A DNA stretch of 64,000 nt from Alisma plantago-aquatica (taxonomy: Eukaryota; Streptophyta; Magnoliopsida; Alismatales; Alismataceae): NCBI GenBank assembly GCA_963693085.1, contig OY856409.1:521613803-521677802 (forward strand), in the 5' to 3' direction. Below the pieces are notes generated by a model. The model was not told the origin of the DNA and searched no databases. It saw only the letters and a program-made list of their open reading frames with translations. Each line of letters opens with the position of its first letter. Positions within the stretch are counted from its first letter, which is position 1. This document shows positions 24,060-36,439 of this stretch, in pieces. The position numbers were made by a program, and so were the translations under genes.

Positions 24060-25442
24060 TTAAGTATATGAACTTTTGTAGAGCATATTTGAGCTGGATG
24101 AAATACTACATCGTAAAAAGGCGTTGCAATGCTGTGGGAGGGTACTAAGAAATTATAGGAAAACTCTGATAAGAGAATACATACAAAACACTGAGAAGAA
24201 GAAGAAGTTCACCACTGGGTAATGAAACTATCTTAACCCAAAGGTGTGAAAGGCGTTTGTTGCTTCAAGAAAAACCAATGAATTTAAGGTATTAAGCCTC
24301 ACTCTCATTTAGAATACATTCTTAAGAATTCATTGTATTACATATTTAACATATATTTTGGACTAACTAGGCTTTAAAAATGCTCAAAGAAAAAGGCATG
24401 CAAAGAATATGCACAACCATACTATGAGTCTAAGTGGCTACATAAAGCTTTGCCAACAGAAACTATAGAAGGCTTCTTCTTAGCAGCCTATTCTTGGGAC
24501 TATTGAGTCCTCTACACTCCTACACTTCTACTTCGCCACAAGGAGTGGATAGTTGGGAGGCAAACCAAATATGGAGAAATACCCAACCCCGCAACTACTG
24601 AGGTGATTGTAAAATGGTAAAATTCAACTCTCAAAGCAATTACTATTGATGATTGATATGTTTTACTTGCCAATCATCTCTGATGATGATTAGTAGGAGC
24701 TATACGAGCAAAGGAAACAAGGCAATCATCCCTGAGGGCACAAGGGATGAATTGACAGTTGCTCTAGGTAATCTAGAGCATCCTAGGTGTGTTAGGCTGT
24801 TGGGGCTGGTGTCAGTATAAGAGCCTTGTTTGGACCATTAGACCATAAGCACAAATCTATCCAAAAAGGAGGATTCTCAGAAGATAAGGTATAAGAGATG
24901 TTTTCAAAGGGAATAAAGGAAGCAATGAGATAATATCATGCTTCTCATTTTGATCCTCAGACAGTACATGTGGTACTCCACTCTTCATACAAGGTGGATC
25001 CCCTACAACAGAGGTGGTTGGGAGTAATCCATGGACCTGCCATCTAGAACGTCCTCTATAAGTTTTTTTTAATGATATAGTAGTCTTTCAGAATGATTTG
25101 TATAATATGTTTGAGTTCAAGTATACACAACATTCTATGTAATTTTATAGGGGTTGAGTCCATGCCATCTTTTATTACAATGATATGTCATTGCAGGCAC
25201 GACTTACCCACACCTTGCATGTGACATGATTCATTGTTCTCTACTGCACGCCAATGTAATTTGCATGACACCAAGGCTTGTCTATGACGCTTGGAAGCAG
25301 ATTGCACAAGCATTTAACCACCCTGAGAACAAGACGACAGGTGATGCATAAGACGACATGGTTGTGTGGCCCAAAACGGGAGTTGTGTATATTGATGTAT
25401 GCTAAATTTGCATTACATTTGTATCTATATTTACATGACAAT

Positions 25443-25505
<63 letters not shown>

Positions 25506-26828
25506 GGGCATAGAACCTAAGAAACCCCCTACAACTCGTCCTCCACCTCCTCCTCAAGATATTCAATTACTTGGTTGGCTTGCAAAGGACCAATTCAACT
25601 TGTTAGGTCCTAATTGCAGGGGGTTGGCAATATGCATGGATAAGAAACTTTAAAGATGGGTACCCTATGATGGTTCATATTAAGAAGGACGTTGTAGGTC
25701 AACCTCATGATACTAGTATAGTTTTGTAAGATGTTGTGGATATGTTTACTTATGATTGGTTGACATCTATGATAGAATTTTGGATACAATGAGATCTTAT
25801 ATGGCTAAATACCTCATTTTATATATGTCGATTTGTTTTCTTATATATTAATGCATGCATGATATACATTTTGTAGCTGCTTACATAGGGTGTCTACCAA
25901 GTTCACACTAACCCATGTGACATTTCTAGTTACATCATTGATTAGTTGTGTAAATAAAGACCCTACATCTATTACTGAATAATTTCCTAACACATTTAAA
26001 TATTTTGGTAAAGCAAAAAAAAGAGAGTGATTATAGCTCCTTTCATTGTTGAGTAAATTTTAGTTACTTTGCTTATATTTTTGACTTAAGAATTACATTT
26101 CATTGTAGAATTTGAATTTTCTTTTGTTTGTCTTATTTTCACTTAGGAATAATCATTGGGTGTTGTTGGTAATTGTCCCCGCGATGCTAACTATGTATTA
26201 TCTAGGTCCTAAGGGTGTAAAAATAAATAGTGGGGGATACAAAATGAAAAAGGAATTATTCATGTGAGTAAATTTTTATATTTATATCCATTAACATATA
26301 TTATTACATGATTGTGTACTAACACAATTCAATGTGCTACATTAACGTATAGGGCTATAAAAGAATTCAAAAAGGTTGGAGGAAAGGTGGACATGAAAAA
26401 AGAAAGTGATAAGTTGACAGACTGTTGATGTAGTTTTCTGACTCCAATGCATATGTATGCCAATTATTCTTACTTCTATTTATTAACGTTTTGTATGTTG
26501 GTAAATTTAAAATGCATTATACAAGACAATGGTTGGGCATGCATATACTACATGATGCGGTATATTGACATGATTGTTAGATATGGGGCACTAGACATCA
26601 ACTGCATACAAAATGCAATCTATATATAGTCTTGATCATTATAAGTAAATAGAATCATTTGATAATATAAAAATATCAAACTCTTTAATGATGTCATTCT
26701 CTTTGCAGCTATGACACGATAAAGACCTATATGACCAAACAATTAGATGAGATATGAGAACAATAGGCACACGCCTTTGTTAAGGAAGTGAAATTTGAAT
26801 TTGATTGGGATAAAGAATGCGTTTTATA
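24060..26828 (+). pseudogene. CACTA second gene with proline-rich linker and Ulp1-like protease end, decayed
   Basis: This is the companion gene of the TNP2 remnant. Recognisable parts in order are: a HNHTMSLSGYIKL-like block (about 24415), the ALGNLEHP block typical of the plant CACTA 'transposase 24' product (about 24761-24784), a proline-rich stretch PPTTRPPPPPQ (about 25530-25555) after a (TA)n tract, and a Ulp1-like cysteine protease end. The protease end reads IQDNGWACIYYMMRYIDM (about 26518-26571), which keeps the Q-x2-N...C pattern of the active site. Stops and frameshifts are frequent. The same protease segment occurs in the CACTA element at 28290-31227. Confidence 0.72.
25447..25502. 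repeat. (TA)n microsatellite
   Basis: An uninterrupted TA run of about 56 bases inside the second CACTA gene. Confidence 0.95.
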
Positions 26829-26904
26829 AACTTTGATGTCATTAATTCTATGTACACGTGGTGTTTATGACTTCTTGCAACTTTAAATTTGATGCGAGTA
26901 AATT

Positions 26905-27091
26905 ATTGGTGTATATGTGAATGATGAATATATACCTATGTTTGAATGTGAAGATGAATAAATATAATGAGAATTGTGTTTTAAAATGTCATGAGAATGA
27001 AATTGGTGCATATGTGAATGATGTATCATGTGTGTGAATGAATGTGAAGATGAATGAATAGAATTATATTTGTACGTGTGATGAGAATGGA
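26905..27091. repeat. Tandem duplication, period about 97 bp
   Basis: Two units start with ATTGGTGYATATGTGAATGA at 26905 and 27002. They share GAATGTGAAGATGAAT and ATGAGAAT segments. The second unit has small indels. Confidence 0.75.
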
Positions 27092-27289
27092 ATTATACAA
27101 TGGACCTTGTATGTGATCGGGTTGTGTTTAATATTGTAGGTTTTGTAGGTTTTTTGGCATGTTGTCAAGCTAAACATAGGATGGAACCTATAATTCTATT
27201 GAACTACAGGTTCTGTATCTTGCTGAATAGCTGGACGATAGGTCAACAAACCTTCTATTATAAAAAACATAACCGTGTCATAAGTTGTT

Positions 27290-27786
27290 ATCACAAAATT
27301 GATGATGTAATTCTTAATCATCAGTTTTGGTAAAGAAATTGACGATATTGGTTATCTTGAAACAATTATGCTGGACAACATGCTTGTGCTACCAGCTAGT
27401 GTATGTGTTGTCAATTTTGCTTGTAGAAATTGATGACCAAGTCACCAACACGGCCGTGCTAGTCAGCACGGTCGTGCCATCATATGTACTTTGACATCAG
27501 TTTGGTTATGAAAACTGACGACCCATAGACCTTTATCAGTTACAAATATGATCTGGTATGAAAGTAAAATATTGGATATTGGGTAAAATTTGTTGATACA
27601 AATGCTTATATGTATTGGTTTTGTTAGTCATAGAAATTGAGGTTGGATCTGCGTCGTCAATTTATGCATCCCCAAATAACTGACATCATAAATGTTGGAC
27701 TATAGTGTTGCCCACTTAGGTGTCAGTACAAAACTGACATTAGAGGACTATTTTAACTGACGTTAGAGGTGGTTTCTGTACTAGTG
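27290..27786 (+). mobile_element. Right terminal region of the old CACTA element
   Basis: The stretch ends GGTTTCTGTACTAGTG at 27771-27786, the reverse complement of a CACTAGTACAGAAACC terminus. It is preceded by repeated AACTGACG/AATTGACGA and TCGTCAATTT words on both strands, the subterminal transposase-binding pattern of CACTA elements. The matching left terminus was not found. Confidence 0.75.
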
Positions 27787-28286
27787 ACTAAGAAGTGGGG
27801 GAATTGCCACTAATATTGGGTGCATTACTATACATATTGGGTGCATACCACCACTATTAGACACATGACAACAAACATCTGGAGCATTTGATCTATGGGT
27901 TAAATAATGAACGTGTGTGTTACACTCAGAAGCGGTGCATTACCACCAATACTGGTCACATTACCACCACTACTGGCCGCATAACTACAAACATTGGGTG
28001 CATTTGATCTTGAATGTTATATAATGAATGTGTGTTATACTATGAAGTGGGCGCACTACCACCAACACACATTACTACACATATTGGGTGTGACATCACC
28101 ACTACTAGACATGTCACCACAAACATTGGACACATATGATATTATGGGTTATACAATGAATGTGCACATTATACTAAGAAGTAAGTACATTACTACCTTT
28201 ATTGGATGTGTCAATATAAACATTTGGCACATTTGATATAAGATGTTTACAATAAATGTGTGCTATACTAAGAAGTTGGAAAATTA
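27787..28286. repeat. Degenerate minisatellite, left part
   Basis: Units of about 100-135 bp contain a CATTTGAT...TTATGGGTTATA...AATGAATGTGTGTTATACTAAGAAGTGGG framework, followed by several TTACCACCAATATTGG-like sub-repeats. The CATTTGAT anchor occurs at about 27885, 28001, 28133 and 28230. The array continues at 31231 beyond the inserted CACTA element. Confidence 0.85.
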
Positions 28287-28289
28287 TCA

Positions 28290-31227
28290 CACTACTACAG
28301 AACACGCCTTTGGTGTCGGTTGTTTAACCCCTTTTAGCGATGGTTTTCAAGCGACGCCTATGTGGGCGCCGCTAAAAGTCGAACTCTTCGGCGTCGGTTT
28401 TCTAACCGACGCCTATATGATCTATAGGCGTCGATTATATATAGTTGGCCGACGTCTATAGGGTTCACGCCACAAAAAAGGGCACCACCTAGGAAACTTT
28501 CTGCGTCGGTTAACAACTGAACAACTGACGCCATACTCCCAGATGACATAGTCGTGCTTCACTGTACGACCGTGTTTAGTACTATAGACATCCGTTTTAT
28601 ACGAATAAGCGACGCCTTTTCCACCACGGCTGTGCTTTCCTGCACGGTTGGGTTGTTTGTCATATTAGGCGTCAGTTTTTATCCAATAACCGACGCTGTA
28701 GGCCTTTGAAGACGGTGTTCTATAAATAACCGACGCCTATATTTTAATTTTTTTTTCTTATCAGTTTGCAGGCCTGCTGTGGCTGGTCAGCAGGATGAGA
28801 ACCTGCAGTTCAGTTTTCTGAACTGCAGGTTTACGACATCCATTGATATCAGCCTACAAACAAGCCAGAAACCTGCAAAATCAAAAAATATTGTCCACAC
28901 ATGTAGATACATTCAGACATCAATTCAATTCTCACATTCACACATGTAGAAATATTCAAATACATGTAGAAACATTCAGACATGTATAAACATTCAGAAA
29001 TATTCATTTACAAAATATCATTCAGCATCGCTATCATCATCCCAATTATATCTTACAATCGCCACTGCTTGTATGACTTTTGCCCATTCTTCTCTTACTT
29101 CATTTAATACTTCCATCATATATGGAGCATGTATATTTTTTAAGCGTTTACCTATAGTGTGGTCAGTTTTAAACACCTACAAAGAGAATGATGTATATAT
29201 ATAAGTAATAATATAAAAATAAGATTGATATATTTCATGCTAACTAATGAGACTATATATAATACCTCATGTATGGTATTAATATCCAATGCGGCATGTC
29301 GGATAATCATCTGCATAAATCACATCACATAGTATGCGCATGCCTAGCCGTTGTTTTGTGTAGCACACTATAAATTGAAACATACAAAATATTAAAAAAT
29401 ACAACTAAGCACAGTTCACATAAATAATATATACATTGGAGTCGGGAACTTACTTTTACGTTCTCCCAAATTATTGGCTGGTTCTTTCTCCTTGGGACAT
29501 TTCCTCCAGCATTTTTGAATTCATCTAAACCCCTACATGTTAATGTAACACGGTAAATTACATAATTAAATAGTAATGTAATAATAGATGTTAACATATA
29601 TAAAAATGAAATATTTCTCACCAGAATAATGGCATTCTCATTACGTGTCCAATTTTAGTGTTCAATGTACTTCCCGTAGGATCTAGATAATAAATAGTGA
29701 ACATCCCAGGGACAATAAATAGTAACTCCCAATGTCTACCGCTAGAGGTAAAAAAGTTAAAAATTAATAACTCAAAATGCACAATAAAAATGAATTTTTC
29801 TTAAGTCCAAATTATAAATAAAGTAAACTTACTTGACATTGAATGAAGCTATTATTATCGTCTTCTTTTGCTGACCAAAAATTGTAAAAGCATCTATATA
29901 GTATTGTTGAACACTATCAGGGTCTTTAGCTACCTTACTAATCAATGATGGAATAAAAAATCCCACATGATCAAATGCAAATTATTTGCATTGATCTTCG
30001 ACTAAGTAGCTACAAAACATGTATGACGTATGCATTAATATATAAGAAACCAGATCACCGGATCTTACACAAGGTATATGGATGTATAAACAAGATCTCA
30101 CCTTATCTATGTCTCTATCATTGATGTATTCATCCAATCATACATAAACAACTCAATAATATCTTGTATAAATAAAGAGCTATTGTATGATTGACCTGCA
30201 TAATATGCTTCTAAAGAAACAATTATAGGGCAATGTATATTATGTGCCCATAGCCAACATGCCATTCCCCTACAAGAAGGACCTAACGGGTATTTTAGGT
30301 CAGTTGGAACCCAACTTGGTAAAGCAGGAAGTGGAGGTGGAGGCCTAGGTGCTCTGGGTGTCTTCTTTTTAACTTGTATATATAATTTCAGATCAGTTGA
30401 CCTCATATATACACATTAACAATATAAAGTAATGCAAATTTATCTTACAATTTCAGTAGTGTAGACGACATCTGCTTTGGGCCACAATATCACCCCGCCT
30501 TCTACCTCACCGAGTGTATCAATATCCGGGTGGGCATATGACAATGCAGCTTCCCTCCAATCGAGTAATACACATATCGGGCTCACACGAATGTAGCCCT
30601 GTGGCATTGGAGTCCCATGAAACGTTGCCCCAGGAAGGGACGGGTAAGCCTGTGCCTCTGCAACAACATAGTCTTGCATTCTTAAGCGGCATGGCTTCAA
30701 TGCCTACAAATTTACGTAAAGAATATTATACATATATACATATCATCTTGAAAACATATCATCTTGAAAAGACTAGCTACAATGTCATAAACAATACTTA
30801 CATCAGACGTGTTAGGTGGTGGGTCTATAGGATTACTTGTAGTCTACATCAGGAGAAGAGTGGGTCGCCATAGGCTGATTGGAAGCCTGAGATGCCTGCC
30901 ACCGCATCAATTCTTCCTTTACCTTCTCAGCAACTATATCATTGACCTTCTTGGCAACTATATCCTCGACTCTCTTATTCTCCTAAAAAACCGACGCTGT
31001 AGGTGATGCAAAATTTTTCGCTCGAAAATTGGATTTCGCGGGCGCTTTTAGGCGTCGGTTTGTTATACCCAACCGACGCTGAATACAAAGCGGTACCCGT
31101 GTCTGGCTGGTCTTCGAATATAGACGTCGGTTTTCCTAAATAACCGACATTGAATAGTATAGGCGTCGGTTTTCCTAAATAACCGACGCCCAGAAAAGCG
31201 ACACTGAATGCTGTTTCTGTAGTAGTG
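28290..31227 (-). mobile_element. Complete non-autonomous CACTA element (2938 bp)
   Basis: The left end reads CACTACTACAGAACACG; the right end, read inward, CACTACTACAGAAACAG. The 3-bp duplication TCA (28287-28289, 31228-31230) is exact. GCGTCGGTT/AACCGACGCC words are dense in both subterminal regions (28300-28740, 30985-31205). The interior holds only exon-like pieces of the CACTA second gene on the minus strand; no TNP2 transposase is present. The element therefore depends on a transposase from elsewhere. The clean ends and duplication indicate a younger insertion than the CACTA element to its left. Confidence 0.92.
29270..30990 (-). pseudogene. CACTA second gene inside the 28290 element: DUF8039-like and Ulp1-like pieces
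   Basis: On the minus strand, in order, there are: an amphipathic block with VNDIVAEKVKEELMRW (about 30860-30950); a piece of about 86 codons (30440-30700) with GTPMPQGYIRVSPICVL and GEVEGGVILWP, resembling DUF8039 of plant CACTA proteins; a proline-rich piece, RAPRPPPPLPALPSWV (about 30310-30365); and a Ulp1-like end with QNNG, then ACAYYVM (about 29310-29350) and RHAALDINTIHEV (about 29270-29305). AT-rich spacers between them look like introns. Stops interrupt the protease end, where a TAG replaces the residue before ACAYY. Related proteases remove SUMO; a role in transposition is not established. Confidence 0.68.
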
Positions 31228-31230
31228 TCA

Positions 31231-31590
31231 CCACTATTGGGCGTGTTACTATACATATAGGGTGCATTACCAACACTATTGAGTGTGTCACTACAAACAT
31301 TGGGCACATTTAATTTTACAGTTTATACAAAGAATAAGTGCATTGCACTAAGAAGTAGGCACATTACCATCAATAATGTGTGCATTACTACAAATATTGG
31401 GTACATTACCACCTTTATTGGGTGCATCACTACAAACATTGTACACATTTGATGTTATGGGATATCCAATAAATTCATGCATGTTACCCTAAGAAGCAAG
31501 CATATATCACAATTATTGAGCGCATTACTACAAAAATTGGGTTCATTACCACCACCATTTCTCACACCACTATAAACATTAGGCATATTT
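31231..31590. repeat. Degenerate minisatellite, right part
   Basis: Continuation of the array at 27787-28286. CATTTRAT anchors lie near 31307 and 31446, with a worn one near 31584. With the CACTA element removed, spacing across the junction (about 136 bp) fits the array. Confidence 0.85.
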
Positions 31591-31766
31591 TAGAGGTATT
31601 AATTAGAGATGAAAAAGACATGGAGATTTTTCAAAAGAGTTAGGAATGAATATCTAGGGTAGGATCTAACTTTATAGACAATTGTGAAATATATTTGCAT
31701 GATTAGTTGTTTTTGGGTGGGTCTATCTACATATGTAGGAGTTCTCACCATAAATGCTAAGGAAGA

Positions 31767-34700
31767 TGTGACACCCAAGAACTTCATCAACACATAAGCA
31801 CACCCCAAGGATGGATAGGAAACTTCTAGAAGGAAAACTAAAATAAAATTATTTTATCCTAATTATAATCATGCAACCAATCATGAAAGGACAATAATAA
31901 ATAAAATTCCAAAAAAATCAGGCACAAACATAGATAAGGCCCATATGTTTATATATTTGTAGGTAACTTTACATTTTTCATCACATGTGGCCTATGTTAA
32001 AACTTGTTTATGCAAAAGATATTCCTGATCATATTTAAAACATGTGTATCACATACATGACATACAAACAAAATTGAGTCATTGATACATCATTATATAA
32101 AGCACCCTTCATGTGACTTGAGTGTATAGGGAAACTCAAAGACACACCAATGATTAAAATCCCACCTTCATATCACTACGAAATGGTTTAAGGAGACTCC
32201 TTGTTGGAAATTATTTGGGTTAGATGTTGAGAACCTAAAAGGTATAGGAAACCACAAGCGTGAGACCAATTCTCAATGAGAGATAAAGCGTATGCAAAGT
32301 ATGCAAGTTCTATGAAATATTCATAATCAGGTAGTTCATTGCAATAGAGAAACTACAACACAAAAATTTATTCATTATAGGTAGTATATATTAAAGCTGG
32401 TGACCAATAATTACTTAAGTAATACATGAATTAATTAACATTTTTTATTAATAAGCCTTAGGTGGTTGGGATGCATTTCCAAAATTACTGGCTAGTGATT
32501 GAAGTCCTCTAGCCCAATATAGAGGACCGTAGGATTACATGGACTCAATGAGATCCTGCCACACCTTTGTTGGTGCGAGTATAATAGCAGGGTCTCATCA
32601 TCTTATGACCTACATAAAAATATTAAGCATGTCCCTACTACTTAGGTCACTACACATATAATATATATCATATTGGTCATACCACCATAAATCATCAGAT
32701 CACATCATTTTTTATCACATAAAAATATCAGGCATGTTCCAAGTACTAAGGTCACAAAACCTATAATATCACATTGATGGTACTTCCATACCACATCATA
32801 TAACACCATTTTCAATCACATTGGTAGAACTGTATATAATAGTATGACATACAACCTCAACCAAACTAACATAAATATAGTGTGTAGGGGATCATACCTC
32901 ATACATTTTGTCATAACTAGTGTATGTTCAACAACATACAACTCCAATTACCTTCTCACAATCCATGTATTGCTGCAAGGATACTTTTTTTCCTTCCTCG
33001 ACTTTTGCACATTGAAGGAGTTATAGTGTCACATGGAGACTACATGAAGTGGGGTTTCACTAATTAATTTATCCATTTAGACATCTTTCATTCAACACAT
33101 AATTAAAATCCAAAATGTCGTACTGGCATATAAACACTTAAAGAATTAGATATCAAGAAACCCTAATTTGTATCCAACATGCAAGCCTAGTGATTTCCCA
33201 ATTATAGGCATTTGTTGTTGTACTATGATCTTATAATAGTAAAATAAAAATTTGGAAGATTTTATTTGAAGAGGTCCATCATATAATCTCAATATTCCAA
33301 AAGTAGCAAAAAAGTGCATCAATGGAAATTTAGAGCGATTAACATGTAAAGTCCAAAGGGTTCAACAATATGGTAGAAAAAAATTCATATATTCATTCTT
33401 GAGAAGCAATTTATGGTAAGGAAGAAATAAATCTTGGATTTTTTTAAAGTTATCACCAAAACAACCATACAAATCCCATCATTGACCCATTTTCAGATGC
33501 AATCAACAAGATTAGGTGATTATGTGTAGGATTTGCACTGTAAATATCACAAAATAGAACAAAATTCACATGAACTAGGTGAATAGCCCATTTCCAACAA
33601 GTGCATGCATGAAATCCTAGCCCAAGATCCACTAACTAGCTCCCAAATTCTCAACTAGGCAAACATTCAAAATAGGTCAAATAGCTAGAGAATGAGAGAT
33701 TTATTAAGGAGTAAGGTTTCTACCATTTAATATCAACTAATTTATCCAATAGGGTAGAAATGATATAAGATAACAACAAAGATGATAAAAAAGAGTGTTT
33801 AAATGGATTTAAGCTCTATAAGGTTTGGAATTTGATTAAATGCTTTATATTTTCAAAAAATTGAAGAACCACCAATATGCAAGTGTTTCTCCTCCAAGAC
33901 TATCTTCCTCTACTTCCAAGTATCTCTTTCCAAATATCAGTTGATGTGCAAGAGCTATGGGTTTGAAGGGAGACTGTGTATTGATCAGCCTAAATCACAC
34001 ATACAAAAAGAGTGGATTTAGAGTAGTCAGACTTTCAAAGAGATAACCCGACTCTTAGGCCCCCACAACAATAAATAGGGTCCGATGTAGCGATCGAGGT
34101 CGAACACAGGGACAAGGTTGGCAGTGTTAAGATCACAGAATCTAACACTATTATACTCCAGAAAATGCGGGTATAATAAAAGGTGTTCCTTAAGGAATGA
34201 AGGTACAAAAACCAAGGCTAAGACAACAAAAACAAAGGATAAGAAGAACGGACGAAAACAAAGATAAGGCAAAATAAGTATATGGAGGGAAAACTCGAGC
34301 TGGGGTTCACCTACTAAGACTTCTCACCAACATGGAACATCATCTCTCTCTCTCTCACATACTCTTATCAAGATTACAAGAAATCATCAAAAGCATCTAT
34401 TCCACTCTCTCTCGAGATGAGGAAAGATCTAAGTCTAAGGGTAGCCTCTCTCTTGAGATGACCACACATAAACTACATCGCATAACATATCGTTTTAAAG
34501 CTTTAGCATTCCAATACTCTCATGCATTCATACTACTCCATAACACATGATAAAAGTGATATTACTCTCTCGAGATATCAACTATCAAACATCACAAGAT
34601 GGTAGCTAAGCATACGAGTGAAGCATTAAAATGGGTGTATGGAGATAATCTTGATAAGAATATATATATATATATATATGCTCAACAGAAAGAGACAATA

Positions 34701-36396
34701 TACATGTTTAGAGAGCCTTAGTGGCTACTCCCAACCCAAGTTAAGGTGTTTAGCCGCTCATGCTTGCGGATAACATAATGACTTGATAGAAAGATGGATA
34801 CATGAGATCCCACAAAGAGAGGAGGAAAGTACAATGAAATGGAATGGTAGATCTAGAGAGAGAAGAGATGTGATACGACACGATACTTCTTCAGATCTGG
34901 ATCTAATATGTCAATGGCATGGACGATCTTCTTCTCTCAAAGAAGGAGTCTTTAGTCTTCTCTCTCCTCAGCTTCTACCTTTGGAGATCCAAGACTAGTG
35001 GATGGGATGGTCTGGAATGAGCTTGGGATGCAGCAGCACTTCGGGGTCCTCAGGATCCGATCTATCATTTGATGATTTGACAAGATGGGTGGTTGGCCTA
35101 TTTATAGGCACATTCCACCGACTTAAGCCTAGACCGCGATCGTGGTCTGGGTTGGGAGAGGCATGAGACCATAGTCGCAATCTTCTCTTTATTCCTTCTT
35201 TCACCATGGTCGAACACGGTCGTGGTCTGGCAATGATTGCAGTTGAGGTTGATTCGTGCATTGTGTTTGGGAGGTCGAGGTCGAGGCCTTCTTACTCAGT
35301 CACGGCCTACAAAGAATGCGGGCTTAGCAATGATTGTGGCCCTCAACTCAGTCACGGTCTGGCTTGATCACAGTATGCAGGGATCACGACCCTTTATGGA
35401 TCGCAGTCTTCCTTGAGTTGCGGTCGAGTCTTGGCGTCTGTGGTCTCCAAATACCCCGCGGACCCTGGTTGGATTGGTACCTTTGTACGGATTGTGACCT
35501 CCGTTGTGGTCACAGTTTAGTAGTGATCGCGGCTTCAGTATGACCGCGATCTGGCTTCAATGTATGATGACCTCTGTCTTAAAGCTGCTCGGGGACCTCG
35601 ACCACGGTTGTTGAACGAGTGGGTCACGGTCGAGGTAGCGACCGTGACTTGGGATTTAAATGCACCTGTAAGCATGTAAGTGAGGTTTTGGTCAAAAAGA
35701 TGGTAAAATTTGGGGAAAACTAATAAAATATATACTAAAAGAGGTATATAATATATACAAAAAGTACGTGAAATAGGGTGTTATCATGTATATAGGCATG
35801 ACTGTTAGAAAGTTGCATTTTAGCCACTATACAAAACATTTCAACCCAAAAAGGACCTACTTTAGCCTCAAAACCTAGTCAAAGTGCCAAGAAACAAACT
35901 GCGCCAACCTCCTCTAACATGAATCAACATCCTTAAACCACTTTAAACCAAAAACCTGGTTGAGGCACTTGAAAATAGCCAACATCGATCCATATTCAAC
36001 ACTCATCAACCCAAAGTGAGATGCTTTGACCTAGGTCAATCCACATCGACCAATACCGGACATTGCATTGGCTGCACATAGTGGTGGAACTGTCTGACCT
36101 ATCACTTAGACTCACCAAGCGGGGTCAAAGCATCCCAACTAGAGCATTCTCTACTTTCCTATAACTCCCCCTAATAGATTAATCTAGTCAATGAATGTAA
36201 CCTATCATGTACATGTTTGAATCCACAACTTCCAAATTTTCTTCGAATCCAATTATGAGATTCTCCACATGATCAAAACCATATATTTGACTTATGCAAT
36301 ACATCATTTTTTTATCATTCAATCAAATCCACAATAAAGCTCATAACAAAGGAAAATAAAACATGATTTTAAAAAATCATATGTCAAGGTCTTACA
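31767..36396 (-). mobile_element. Ty3-gypsy-type LTR (copy A), interrupted by a solo LTR
   Basis: On the + strand the segment starts TGTGACACCC and ends GGTCTTACA. On the minus strand it directly follows a purine-rich tract (AAGGAGGGGTGAGG, 36397-36410) that ends the gypsy pol remains, so it is a 3' LTR in minus orientation. Its sequence matches 60936-63362 (copy B) along most of its length, for example CTTGAGTGTATAGGGA (about 32119 and 61273) and the CACCTCCTCCAAC-like block. Without the inserted 1805-bp LTR and its duplication it would be about 2.8 kb. It contains no gene. Confidence 0.7.
33982..35786. mobile_element. Solo LTR (1805 bp) with 5-bp duplication
   Basis: The segment is absent from the homologous place in copy B (about 62722-62745). 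It starts TGATCAGCC, ends GTTATCA, and is flanked by TGTAT at 33977-33981 and 35787-35791. TG...CA ends and a 5-bp duplication with no internal genes define a solo LTR, left by recombination between two LTRs. GGTCGAACACAGGGAC near 34107 is a motif common in plant gypsy LTRs. The right third (35115-35660) is packed with GGTCGCGATC-like words. Its orientation is not certain. Confidence 0.8.
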
Positions 36397-36439
36397 CCTC
36401 ACCCCTCCTTATAGTATTTTGCCCCCAAAATGCAAAAAC

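Noticed and set aside
30975..31307. ORF of 110 codons on the minus strand
   Set aside because: It spans the right CACTA terminus, the subterminal GTCGGTT repeats and the minisatellite, so it is not a gene.
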